Assembly (NCBI GenBank): GCA_018378775.1
Contig: JAGZWV010000044.1
Span: 1 to 15,147 of the forward strand
Direction of reading: 5' to 3'
From: Collinsella sp.
GTDB lineage: Bacteria > Actinomycetota > Coriobacteriia > Coriobacteriales > Coriobacteriaceae
Length of the DNA: 15,147 nucleotides
Positions 1 through 6,517 of this stretch are shown piece after piece (within the stretch, counting starts at the first letter, position 1; the number at the start of each line of letters is the position of its first letter). The notes beneath the pieces are model-generated. The model was given only the letters and a program-made list of their open reading frames with translations. It was not told the origin of the DNA and did no database searches. A program made the translations under genes and the position numbers.

Positions 1-15
1 ATCGGCCGGAGGGGT

Positions 16-95
16 GGCTTTGTAAAGCCGTTTGTCTCCACCCGCGTAGCGGGTGGTTTAAAGCTGGCCGCTGCGCGGCCAGCAGACTAAAGTCT
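16..95. repeat. Tandem array of small perfect hairpins
   Basis: Three or four perfect inverted repeats sit side by side: GGCTTT-GT-AAAGCC (16-29), CCACCCGC-GTA-GCGGGTGG (38-56), GCTGGCCGC-TGC-GCGGCCAGC (63-83) and AGACT-AA-AGTCT (84-95). Their spacing and compact loops suggest a structured RNA or a dispersed palindromic element rather than one terminator. Read on the minus strand the block ends with hairpins after a GACTTTAGTC motif, which recalls the ends of IS200/IS605-type elements, but no transposase gene is visible and the block runs to the window edge. Seen: the stems. Inferred: the mobile-element or RNA origin. Confidence 0.6.
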
Positions 96-102
96 TGAAG
101 CA

Positions 103-137
103 AAACGGGTGGCAGCCGATACGGCCGCCACCCGTTT
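103..137 (-). terminator. Terminator-like hairpin after the dehydratase-like gene
   Basis: AAACGGGTGGC (103-113) pairs perfectly with GCCACCCGTTT (127-137). A second stem GCCG/CGGC with an ATA loop (115-125) stacks above one mismatch. It begins 29 bases beyond the TAG stop of the minus-strand gene ending at 166. The T-run on the minus strand is short (TTTT, partly inside the stem), so it may be a weak or bidirectional terminator. Confidence 0.6.
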
Positions 138-165
138 GTCTTATATCTGGCTCGAAGTAGGCCAA

Positions 166-3100
166 CTACTTCTTAATGCCGCGTCCCAGGCGCTCAGCGA
201 CCGACGCCACGGCGCTCTCATCGACCGAACCGCAGCTCACGCAGCCGTCGTGGGCACGCATCTGGCCGGTGACCTCGTCCATCGCGAGCGGCGCCACCTT
301 CTCAAGCTTAAAGCCCTTGCCGGCGCGCATGTTTTCCTTGGCCACGCTGATCATGAGCTTAATACGGTTGAGCTGGTTGACCTCGGACGCACCAGGATCA
401 TAGTCCACCGCAACGATGTTGCTCTCGGGATGCTGGCGGCGCAGCTCCTTAATCACGGCCTTGCCCACCACGTGATTGGGCAGGCACGCGAAGGGCTGCG
501 TGCAGATGATATTGGGTGCGCCATGATCGATCAGGTCGAGCATCTCGGCCGTGAGCAGCCAGCCCTCGCCCATGTTGTTGCACACCGAAAGCACCGTGCG
601 GGCCTTGTCGGCCATGGTGCCGATGCGCTCGGGCGCCTCGAAGCGGCGGGACTTCTCGAGCATCTCCTCCACCGACGTGCGCATCCAGTCCACGAGCTTG
701 ATGAGCGCCTGCATACCAGCGCGCGTGGTAGCGGAGCTTCCCAACTCGTCCTTCTGCAGCTCGGCGTTGCTCATGGAGTACAGGAAAAAGTCGAGCAGAC
801 CCGGCACCACGGCCTCGCAGCCCTCGCGCTCGATGACATCGACCACGTGGTTGTTGGCTGTGGGATGGAACTTGACCAGGATCTCGCCGACCACGCCCAC
901 GCGCGGCTTGGTACCCTCGCCCACGAGCGGCATGGTGTCGAACGCGCGGATGGCCTCGCGGCACAGCTTGGTGTAGTTGTGGCGGTTAAACTTGGGCGCC
1001 AGCTTGCGAGCGCGCGCCATGTACTCCTCGTAGAGCGCGTTGGCGGCACCGGGCGTAGCCTCGTACGGGCGGCAGCGATAGAGCATCTGCATCATCACGT
1101 CGCCAAAGAGCACCGCGTAGACTGCCTGCTTAAGCAGCGCCGGCGTAATCTTAAAGCCAGGGTTGTCCTCGCCCAGCGCCACGGCCGAAAGCGAGATCAC
1201 CGGGATCTCGGGGTGGCCGCTCTCGCGCAGGGCCTTGCGGATGAGTGCGATGTAGTTGGTGGCACGGCAGCCGCCGCCGGTCTGGCTGATAACCACGGCT
1301 GTCTTGGACAGGTCGTATCGACCGCTCTCGATGGCCTCCATAATCTGGCCCGTTACCAGGATCGACGGATAGCAAATATCATTGTTCACATAGCGCAGGC
1401 CGGCCTCGACGGCATCGTGATCGGTCGAGGGCAGCAGCTCCAAGTTGTAGCCAGCACCACGGAACACCTCTTTGACCAGGTCAAAGTGGATCGGCGCCAT
1501 CTGCGGGCACAGGATGGTGTAGCCCTCCTCGCGCATCTGCTCGGTAAAGGGCACCTTGGGCCACGCGGTCGAAGCACTCTCGCGCTGCGCCTCGAACGTG
1601 TACTTACGGCTCGCGAACGCGGGGGCATCCGTGGAGGGCGCCACCGGCGCGGCATCGCCCTGCTCGTAAGTCTCGCCCGCGGCCGTAGCCTCGGCCAAGC
1701 GCTCGGCCTCCTGGTCCTTGAGCGCCGCCATGAGCGAGCGAATACGGATACGCGCGGCGCCCAAGTTGGACACCTCGTCGATCTTGAGCACGGTGTAAAT
1801 CTTGCCGCTGGCCTCCAGGATCTCCTGCACCTGATCAGTGGTCAGAGCGTCCAGGCCGCAGCCGAAGGAATTGAGCTGGATCAGGTCCAGGTCGTTGCGC
1901 ATCGTCACAAAACGGGCGACGGCGTACAGGCGGCTGTGATACATCCACTGATCGACGACGCGAATCGGACGCTCGGGCTTCACCAGATGCGCGAGCGAAT
2001 CCTCGGTAAAGACCGCAAAGCCAAAGCTCGAGATAAGCTCGGGCAGGGCGTGGTTGATCTCGGGGTCGTTGTGGTAAGGACGGCCGGCGAGTACGATGCC
2101 GTGGCCGCCGTGGTCCTCGACCCACTTAAGAGCCTCCTCGCCCATGGTCTGGATATCCTCGTGGAAGCGCGCATCGGCCTCGAAGGCGGCGTTGACGGCA
2201 GCATCGACCTCGGAGCGCGTGATTTTAGGACCGCGCACGCGACCGCGACCGGCCTCAGCATCGGCCACACGGTCGACGGCGAGCACCTGGTACAGGCGGC
2301 GCTTGAGCTCGGTCTTGTCGTGATACGGCACAAACGGATACAGGAACTCGATGTTCTGCTCGCGGATCTCGTCAATATTGAGCGCCAGCGCCGTGGGGTA
2401 GCTCATGACGATGGGGCAGTTATAGCAGTTGCCAGCCGTCGGATCCTCCTTGCGCTCCCAACGCACGCACGGCATCCAGATAAAGTCGACGTCACGGTCG
2501 ATGAGGTTCATCACGTGGCCGTGGCTCATCTTTGCCGGGTAGCACACGCTCTCGGACGGCATGGACTCGATGCCCGCCCGGTAGGTCTTTTTGCTCGACT
2601 GGTCGGACAGCTGCACGCTAAAGCCCAGGCGCGTAAAGAACGCATGCCAGAAGGGGTAGTTCTCGTACATGTTGAGCGCGCGCGGGATGCCGACGGTGCC
2701 GCGCGGGGCCTCGTCGGGGCTCAGGACCTCGCGGTTAAAGAGCAGCTCATTTTTCTTTTTGAAGAGGTTGGGGGCCTCGGTCTTCTGCTTTTTGTGGCCG
2801 GCACCCTTCTCGCAGCGATTGCCGGTAATGAAGCGCCTACCGCCGCCAAAATCGTTGACGGTGAGCTGGCAGTTGTTGGAGCAACGACCGCAGCGGACAT
2901 GCTTTTGCGTCACGGTGAGGTGCGCGATGTCCTCAGCCGAGAGGATGGTCGAGGTGACGTCGGCGCCGGCGCGGTCGCGGGCGAGCAGGGCCGCACCATA
3001 GGCGCCCATACAGCCGGCGATGTCGGGACGCACGGCATGAACGCCGGTGAGCTGCTCAAACGCGCGCAGTGTGGCATCGGACATAAAGGTGCCGCCCTGG

Positions 3101-4947
3101 ACGATCACCTGGCTGCCGATCTCCTTGGGGTCGCGCAGCTTAATGACCTTGAACAGAGCGTTCTTGATGACGGAATAGGACAGGCCGGCCGCGATGTCGC
3201 CCACCGTGGCGCCTTCCTTTTGCGCCTGCTTGACGCGCGAGTTCATAAAGACCGTGCAGCGGCTGCCCAAATCGACCGGGGCCTTGGCATGGATGGCGGC
3301 ATCGGCGAACGCGCGCACGTCCATGTTCATAGACACGGCGAAACTCTCGATAAAGCTGCCGCAGCCCGACGAGCAGGCCTCGTTGAGCATGATGTGCTCG
3401 ATGACGCCGTCCTTGACGCGCAGGCACTTCATGTCCTGGCCGCCAATGTCCAGAATGAACTCGACGCCGGGCAGGAACGCCTTGGCGCCGCGCAGATGCG
3501 CGACGGTCTCGATCTCGCCGGAGTCGGCCTTGAGGGCCTCGATGAGCAGCGCCTCGCCGTAGCCCGTGGTAGTCACGTGGCCGATGGTGCAACCGGCGGG
3601 AATGTGGTTGTAGAAATCGGCCATGATGACCTTGGCCGTGCCCAGGATGTCGCCGTTGTTGTTGCCGTACCAGGTGTGCAGCAGCTGACCGTCCTCGCCC
3701 ACGAGCGCGGCCTTCATGGTGGTGGAACCGGCGTCGATACCGATGAACACGCGGCCGGTGTAGCCTTCGAGCTTGCCCTTGGGGACGACTTCCTGGTCGT
3801 GGCGGGTTTTGAACTCGGCAAAGTCCTTGTCGGTGGCAAAGAGCGGATCCAGACGCTCGACCTCGGCACCCTGCGTGTCACCCAGGGCATCGATAGCCTC
3901 GATGAGCTGCGGGAACGTGCTGAGCTTGTTGGACTCGTGCGCCATGGCGGCGCCGCTCGCCACAAACAGGTGAGCGTTTTGGGGCACGATACGGTGCTCC
4001 TCGTCCAGATTGAGCGTGAGGTAGAAGCGGTGGCGCAGCTCGGAGAGATACTGCAGCGGGCCGCCCAGGAAGGCGACGTTGCCGCGGATGGGACGGCCGC
4101 ACGCCAGGCCCGAGATGGTCTGGGTCACGACGGCCTGGAAGATGGAGGCGGCCACGTCCTCGGGGCGGGCGCCTTCGTTGAGCAGCGGTTGGACGTCGGT
4201 CTTGGCAAAGACGCCGCAGCGGCTGGCGATGGGATAGATGGTGGTGGCGTTGGCCGCGAGCTCGTTGAGGCCGCTCGCGTCGGTGTGCAGCAGGGTTGCC
4301 ATCTGGTCGATGAACGCGCCCGTGCCGCCGGCGCAGGTGCCGTTCATGCGCTGCTCGATGCCGTTATCGAAGTAGATGATCTTGGCGTCCTCGCCGCCCA
4401 GCTCGATGGCGACATCGGTGGCCGGGATGAGGGTCTCGACGGCACGCTTGCTGGCGATGACCTCCTGGACAAACTCCAAATCGAGCCACTGGGACAGCAG
4501 CAGGCCGCCCGAGCCGGTGATGGCACAGGTCATCTGGGCAGTCGGCAGCACAGTCGCGGCACCCTCGAACAAGTCGCGGGCGCAAGCGCGGACGTCGGTG
4601 TGGTGGCGCTGGTACTTGGCGTAGACAATCTGGTTGTCGTCGTTGAGCACGGCGAGCTTAACGGTGGTGGAGCCCACGTCGATGCCCAGGTGCAGGTTGC
4701 CGTGGGCGTTGCCGGGGTTGAAGATCGCGCCTTCGGGGGCGTGGGCGGCGGCTACGGGCTCAGCGGCGGTGGCGGGCTCGCTAGTGACGGACGTCTCCCC
4801 CGCCGCGTTCTTGGCATCGGCGACAGCCTCGACAACTTTCTCGGCAGCCGCGGTCGCGGCCTTCTGCGCGGCGTCCACCACGGTGGGCGCGGCCTCGCGT
4901 GCGGCGGCGATCATGCGGTCCTTGATGCCCTCGACGAGTTTGCTCAT
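166..4947 (-). CDS. Fused acyl-CoA dehydratase activase (BcrAD/BadFG) and HgdB-like protein, 1593 aa
   Basis: Cytoplasmic, oxygen-sensitive-type protein joining two ATP-dependent activase modules of the 2-hydroxyglutaryl-CoA dehydratase/benzoyl-CoA reductase family to a DUF2229/HgdB-like half. Residues 1-80 are an Ala-rich, probably helical extension plus linker. Module 1 (about 86-340) has the ASKHA phosphate motif GIDVGSTTVK (88-97), LGGED (183-187) and cysteines C205 and C244. Module 2 (about 399-655) has GIDAGSTTMK (403-412), DIGGQD (500-505), C525 and C564. These match the two [4Fe-4S] ligands of HgdC in both modules. A Cys cluster follows (C686, C689, C693, C712). DUF2229-like sequence starts near 750 (VCYP, NCYNCP), with HgdB-like regions from about 1140 (NDICYP, QTGGGCR, FACLP) and a CVSCG tail. 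ATG start with GAGGAGA at 4953-4959. It follows the TetR gene by 12 bases, so they are probably one operon. Substrate unknown; the family is widespread in anaerobes but largely uncharacterised. Confidence 0.93.
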   Translation of the reverse strand: MSKLVEGIKDRMIAAAREAAPTVVDAAQKAATAAAEKVVEAVADAKNAAGETSVTSEPATAAEPVAAAHAPEGAIFNPGNAHGNLHLGIDVGSTTVKLAVLNDDNQIVYAKYQRHHTDVRACARDLFEGAATVLPTAQMTCAITGSGGLLLSQWLDLEFVQEVIASKRAVETLIPATDVAIELGGEDAKIIYFDNGIEQRMNGTCAGGTGAFIDQMATLLHTDASGLNELAANATTIYPIASRCGVFAKTDVQPLLNEGARPEDVAASIFQAVVTQTISGLACGRPIRGNVAFLGGPLQYLSELRHRFYLTLNLDEEHRIVPQNAHLFVASGAAMAHESNKLSTFPQLIEAIDALGDTQGAEVERLDPLFATDKDFAEFKTRHDQEVVPKGKLEGYTGRVFIGIDAGSTTMKAALVGEDGQLLHTWYGNNNGDILGTAKVIMADFYNHIPAGCTIGHVTTTGYGEALLIEALKADSGEIETVAHLRGAKAFLPGVEFILDIGGQDMKCLRVKDGVIEHIMLNEACSSGCGSFIESFAVSMNMDVRAFADAAIHAKAPVDLGSRCTVFMNSRVKQAQKEGATVGDIAAGLSYSVIKNALFKVIKLRDPKEIGSQVIVQGGTFMSDATLRAFEQLTGVHAVRPDIAGCMGAYGAALLARDRAGADVTSTILSAEDIAHLTVTQKHVRCGRCSNNCQLTVNDFGGGRRFITGNRCEKGAGHKKQKTEAPNLFKKKNELLFNREVLSPDEAPRGTVGIPRALNMYENYPFWHAFFTRLGFSVQLSDQSSKKTYRAGIESMPSESVCYPAKMSHGHVMNLIDRDVDFIWMPCVRWERKEDPTAGNCYNCPIVMSYPTALALNIDEIREQNIEFLYPFVPYHDKTELKRRLYQVLAVDRVADAEAGRGRVRGPKITRSEVDAAVNAAFEADARFHEDIQTMGEEALKWVEDHGGHGIVLAGRPYHNDPEINHALPELISSFGFAVFTEDSLAHLVKPERPIRVVDQWMYHSRLYAVARFVTMRNDLDLIQLNSFGCGLDALTTDQVQEILEASGKIYTVLKIDEVSNLGAARIRIRSLMAALKDQEAERLAEATAAGETYEQGDAAPVAPSTDAPAFASRKYTFEAQRESASTAWPKVPFTEQMREEGYTILCPQMAPIHFDLVKEVFRGAGYNLELLPSTDHDAVEAGLRYVNNDICYPSILVTGQIMEAIESGRYDLSKTAVVISQTGGGCRATNYIALIRKALRESGHPEIPVISLSAVALGEDNPGFKITPALLKQAVYAVLFGDVMMQMLYRCRPYEATPGAANALYEEYMARARKLAPKFNRHNYTKLCREAIRAFDTMPLVGEGTKPRVGVVGEILVKFHPTANNHVVDVIEREGCEAVVPGLLDFFLYSMSNAELQKDELGSSATTRAGMQALIKLVDWMRTSVEEMLEKSRRFEAPERIGTMADKARTVLSVCNNMGEGWLLTAEMLDLIDHGAPNIICTQPFACLPNHVVGKAVIKELRRQHPESNIVAVDYDPGASEVNQLNRIKLMISVAKENMRAGKGFKLEKVAPLAMDEVTGQMRAHDGCVSCGSVDESAVASVAERLGRGIKK

Positions 4948-4959
4948 CTGTCTCTCCTC

Positions 4960-5670
4960 TTAGTTGTTGGACTCGACGGTTGCGGCGGTGTCAGCCGCGT
5001 CCTCGAGCTGCAAGTTCAATAGCTTCATGCCGTATTCCGGCACGTTGATATCGATGGGTTGGCCATACAGGTCACCAGGGCGCACAAAAGCGAGCACCGT
5101 CATAATGCGCGCCATGGCCTCGGGCGATTCGGTGAGCCCACGCTCAAACCAGCGCTGAATCATGCCGACCTCGGCACTCACGACGTAGGTGACGTAGTAG
5201 TCAAAGAACGTGCCCAGCGCCAGGCCCAAAATGCCCGTCTGCGCACGCGGCACCACAGCCTCACGAGCGGTGTCGATAATCCTTTTAATGAAGGCCTGAT
5301 CGCCGCCCGGACCCAGCAGCGCACCGATTAAGTCGCGGTTGGCCGCAAGATAACGCAGCAGCTCAACCGAACCGGGCGCCGGCTCGAGCTCATCGATGTT
5401 GTGATAGAGATCGGGCAGCTGAGCTGCGGTGATGAGCTCAATGCGCTCACGGATCTCGGCCAGCAAGCCGTCCTCGATTTGATTGATAAAGTCGGGGATA
5501 TCGCGGTAATGCGAATAGAACGTACGGCGCGTAAGGCCGGCGCGCTCGGTGAGCGACGCGACGTTAATGCGCGAAAGGTCGCCGCTTTCGGCAAGCTCGC
5601 CGGCAAGTGCCTGGCGAAGGGCACGCTGTGAGCGAAGGGACCGGCGATCGCATTTCTCGAGCTGGGACAA
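4960..5670 (-). CDS. TetR/AcrR family regulator, 236 aa
   Basis: DNA-binding repressor-type protein. The helix-turn-helix lies at about residues 35-56 (INVASLTERAGL then TRRTFYSHYRD). The C-terminal ligand domain contains a LLRYLAANRDLIGALLG segment and a GILGLALGTFFDYYVTYVV helix, resembling the TetR_C_8 (DhaS-like) group. The start is TTG: upstream in the same frame there is a stop and no ATG, and a perfect AGGAGG (5675-5680) lies four bases before the TTG. It sits directly upstream of the large activase gene, 12 bases apart on the same strand, and so probably controls that operon and itself through the palindromes at 5693-5736. Ligand unknown. Confidence 0.9.
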   Translation of the reverse strand: MSQLEKCDRRSLRSQRALRQALAGELAESGDLSRINVASLTERAGLTRRTFYSHYRDIPDFINQIEDGLLAEIRERIELITAAQLPDLYHNIDELEPAPGSVELLRYLAANRDLIGALLGPGGDQAFIKRIIDTAREAVVPRAQTGILGLALGTFFDYYVTYVVSAEVGMIQRWFERGLTESPEAMARIMTVLAFVRPGDLYGQPIDINVPEYGMKLLNLQLEDAADTAATVESNN

Positions 5671-5692
5671 ACGTCCTCCTTGTTACTCAGCC

Positions 5693-5736
5693 TGTGCGCT
5701 ATTGCACAGTGCGAGTATTATTGCACACCGTGTGCA
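5693..5736. promoter_or_regulatory. Palindromic operator cluster upstream of the TetR-activase operon
   Basis: A perfect 15-base palindrome TGCACAC-C-GTGTGCA (5722-5736) and a shorter GCAC-A-GTGC (5704-5712) lie 23-66 bases before the TTG start. A TGTGC at 5693-5697 also faces GCACA at 5704-5708. The repeated GCAC/GTGC units in a regulator's own leader are typical of TetR autoregulation. A TAATAC sequence just downstream of the long palindrome on the minus strand is a possible -10 box, but no convincing -35 was found. Confidence 0.6.
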
Positions 5737-5762
5737 TCAACACGTAAAGGCAATATTTTGGA

Positions 5763-5791
5763 TGTGACAAAGGGACAGTCCCTTTGTCACA
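5763..5791. repeat. Dispersed palindrome, ACAGT-core family, copy 1
   Basis: The 14-base arm TGTGACAAAGGGAC is followed by one central base and its exact complement, giving 29 bases of perfect palindrome. It shares the AAGGGACAGTCCCTTT core with the elements at 6166-6210 and 6487-6517. It lies in the gap between the TetR gene and the small peptide gene. It has no T-run, so it is not a standard terminator. Confidence 0.75.
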
Positions 5792-5822
5792 ACCCACCTG
5801 GCTTTTGGAGCGGCATTATCGA

Positions 5823-5851
5823 TTGTCCAAAATGTCATTCGTGGGTAGAAT
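5823..5851 (+). promoter_or_regulatory. Strong sigma-70-like promoter for a convergent small RNA
   Basis: TTGTCC (5823-5828) and TAGAAT (5846-5851) are separated by exactly 17 bases, close to consensus. No plausible coding region with a ribosome binding site follows on the plus strand. The promoter points into the 3' end of the minus-strand peptide gene at 5920-6045, which is what makes it notable. Confidence 0.55.
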
Positions 5852-5857
5852 GGTGTC

Positions 5858-5940
5858 GACGGCAGCCCAAGTTCTGGAAAGCTGGGCAGCGTCGTTGTTT
5901 GCATTAGGGGGTCAACGCCTTAGCGGCGGCGACCCCTTCT
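5858..5940 (+). ncRNA. Candidate antisense RNA overlapping the 3' end of the small peptide mRNA
   Basis: Predicted start about seven bases after the TAGAAT box. The 5' part folds as CGACG/CGTCG (5857-5861 with 5890-5894) stacked on GCCCA/TGGGC (5865-5869 with 5883-5887). The 3' part is a stem GGGGTC/GACCCC (5908-5913 with 5931-5936) enclosing CGCC/GGCG. That stem lies over the last codons and stop of the convergent peptide gene, so the RNA would be antisense to its 3' end. The end is uncertain: the following TTCTGTT is a weak T-run. Function is inferred from layout alone. Confidence 0.4.
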
Positions 5941-6045
5941 GTTGCGCTTCGAACGCTGCTTGAGTGCCTCGGAAAGGCCGACAAGCGCCGTGAAGAACGA
6001 GACCAAAGCGGTCAGAAGCCTCACGAAATCAATCAAATCGGTCAT
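5920..6045 (-). CDS. Small hydrophobic peptide with Arg-rich tail, 41 aa; candidate type I toxin
   Basis: Not recognised as a known family. Residues 4-24 (LIDFVRLLTALVSFFTALVGL) form one hydrophobic or amphipathic helix, probably membrane-seeking. Residues 29-41 carry nine Lys/Arg (tail ends GRRR). This plan, a short hydrophobic helix plus a basic tail, is that of type I toxins such as the TxpA/Bsr group. ATG at 6045 lies eight bases after GGGAGG (6054-6059). An in-frame ATG at 6051 is too close to that site, so 6045 is chosen. The stop codon lies in the loop of the 5908-5936 hairpin. A convergent promoter at 5823-5851 would make RNA antisense to its 3' end. Alternatives: a signalling or membrane small protein, or a chance reading frame; the good ribosome binding site argues against chance. 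Confidence 0.6.
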   Translation of the reverse strand: MTDLIDFVRLLTALVSFFTALVGLSEALKQRSKRNRRGRRR

Positions 6046-6080
6046 GGGCATCACCTCCCATCAGATGGAGGGCGCTGCCC
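6046..6080 (-). promoter_or_regulatory. Leader hairpin sequestering the peptide gene's ribosome binding site
   Basis: In the minus-strand mRNA, CCTCCAT (6071 to 6065) pairs with ATG-G-GAGG (6061 to 6054), burying the Shine-Dalgarno. An outer stem GGGCA (6080 to 6076) pairs with TGCCC (6050 to 6046), directly before the ATG. CATG at 6084-6087 could also pair with the CATG containing the start codon. Such sequestration is common in type I toxin mRNAs. Confidence 0.5.
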
Positions 6081-6109
6081 GGCACATGGAACTGCCGTCA
6101 ACGATACCG

Positions 6110-6152
6110 ATTCTATCAAAGCGCAGTTAGATATGCGAATGTTTGTTCGCAT
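6110..6152 (-). promoter_or_regulatory. Promoter of the small peptide gene, with inverted repeat at -35
   Basis: An extended -10 TGATAGAAT (6118 to 6110) lies 18 bases from a weak -35 TTCGCA (6139 to 6134). The -35 falls within the inverted repeat ATGCGAA-TGTTTG-TTCGCAT (6133-6152), a possible operator. The predicted leader is about 60 bases and includes the hairpin at 6046-6080. Confidence 0.4.
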
Positions 6153-6165
6153 TTCAGAAGATCGG

Positions 6166-6210
6166 AGCTCGGGTATGGCGAAGAAACAGTTCCTTTGCCA
6201 TACCCGAGCT
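6166..6210. repeat. Dispersed palindrome, ACAGT-core family, copy 2
   Basis: Perfect 14-base arms AGCTCGGGTATGGC (6166-6179) and GCCATACCCGAGCT (6197-6210) enclose an inner core that nearly continues the stem around ACAGT (AAGAAACAGTTCCTTT, one A/C mismatch). The outer arms differ wholly from copies 1 and 3, but the core architecture is shared. Confidence 0.7.
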
Positions 6211-6222
6211 TGTCGCCGAACT

Positions 6223-6445
6223 GCTACCTACATTTTTCGAGTTATTCGGCCACGATGCTGGTTCTGTATAAATGCACCACCGGGATTATCTGAAAGTTTT
6301 TGTCCTTATTTGAGCGCATACATGCCCATTTGTGCACTTACGTCACCGAATCAAACACCATTAGAGGTATGAATGTTCCTGAGAGGGCATCTTTAGCCAT
6401 TTAACGACCTCCGACAGGCCGAATAACTCGAAATTTGTTGGTGGC
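6223..6445. repeat. Long inverted-repeat pair bounding a 165-base non-coding stretch
   Basis: TTTCGAGTTATTCGGCC (6235-6251) recurs as its exact complement at 6417-6433. With outer bases included, 6223-6251 and 6417-6445 match at 25 of 29 positions. The enclosed 6252-6416 shows no credible gene on either strand. The form fits a MITE-like non-autonomous element, or two inverted copies of a dispersed repeat. No clear target-site duplication was found. Confidence 0.6.
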
Positions 6446-6486
6446 GAAAGCGTAACAGTCCTATACGCCAAAAGCCGGCATCTCCC

Positions 6487-6517
6487 ATGTGACAAAGGGG
6501 CTGTCCCTTTGTCACAT
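6487..6517. repeat. Dispersed palindrome, ACAGT-core family, copy 3
   Basis: Arms ATGTGACAAAGGG (6487-6499) and CCCTTTGTCACAT (6505-6517) with a GCTGT centre. The outer arm is nearly identical to copy 1. It begins at the last base of the HAD phosphatase stop codon and could act as its 3' mRNA stabiliser or a weak terminator, though no T-run follows. Confidence 0.7.

Noticed and set aside
16..95. Tandem hairpins considered as a CRISPR array.
   Set aside because: The stems differ from each other, and there are no equal-length repeats with unique spacers.
109..5022. A 1637-codon open frame on the plus strand covering the whole activase gene.
   Set aside because: It is in exact codon register with the real minus-strand gene, so it stays open only because that gene avoids TTA, CTA and TCA codons. 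The translation is His/Asp/Leu/Val-rich without any domain, whereas the minus strand shows clear family motifs and a good RBS.
5906..5938. The GGGGTC/GACCCC hairpin considered as a confident bidirectional terminator.
   Set aside because: Neither strand has a proper T-run after it, so it is described only as the 3' stem of the candidate antisense RNA.
5942..6130. A 62-codon plus-strand frame opposite the small peptide gene.
   Set aside because: No ribosome binding site or recognisable features. The minus-strand frame has GGGAGG at ideal spacing and a coherent helix-plus-basic-tail design.
6133..6372. A 79-codon plus-strand frame in the repeat-rich gap.
   Set aside because: It runs through the ACAGT palindrome and one arm of the inverted-repeat pair, lacks an RBS, and has no domain-like composition.
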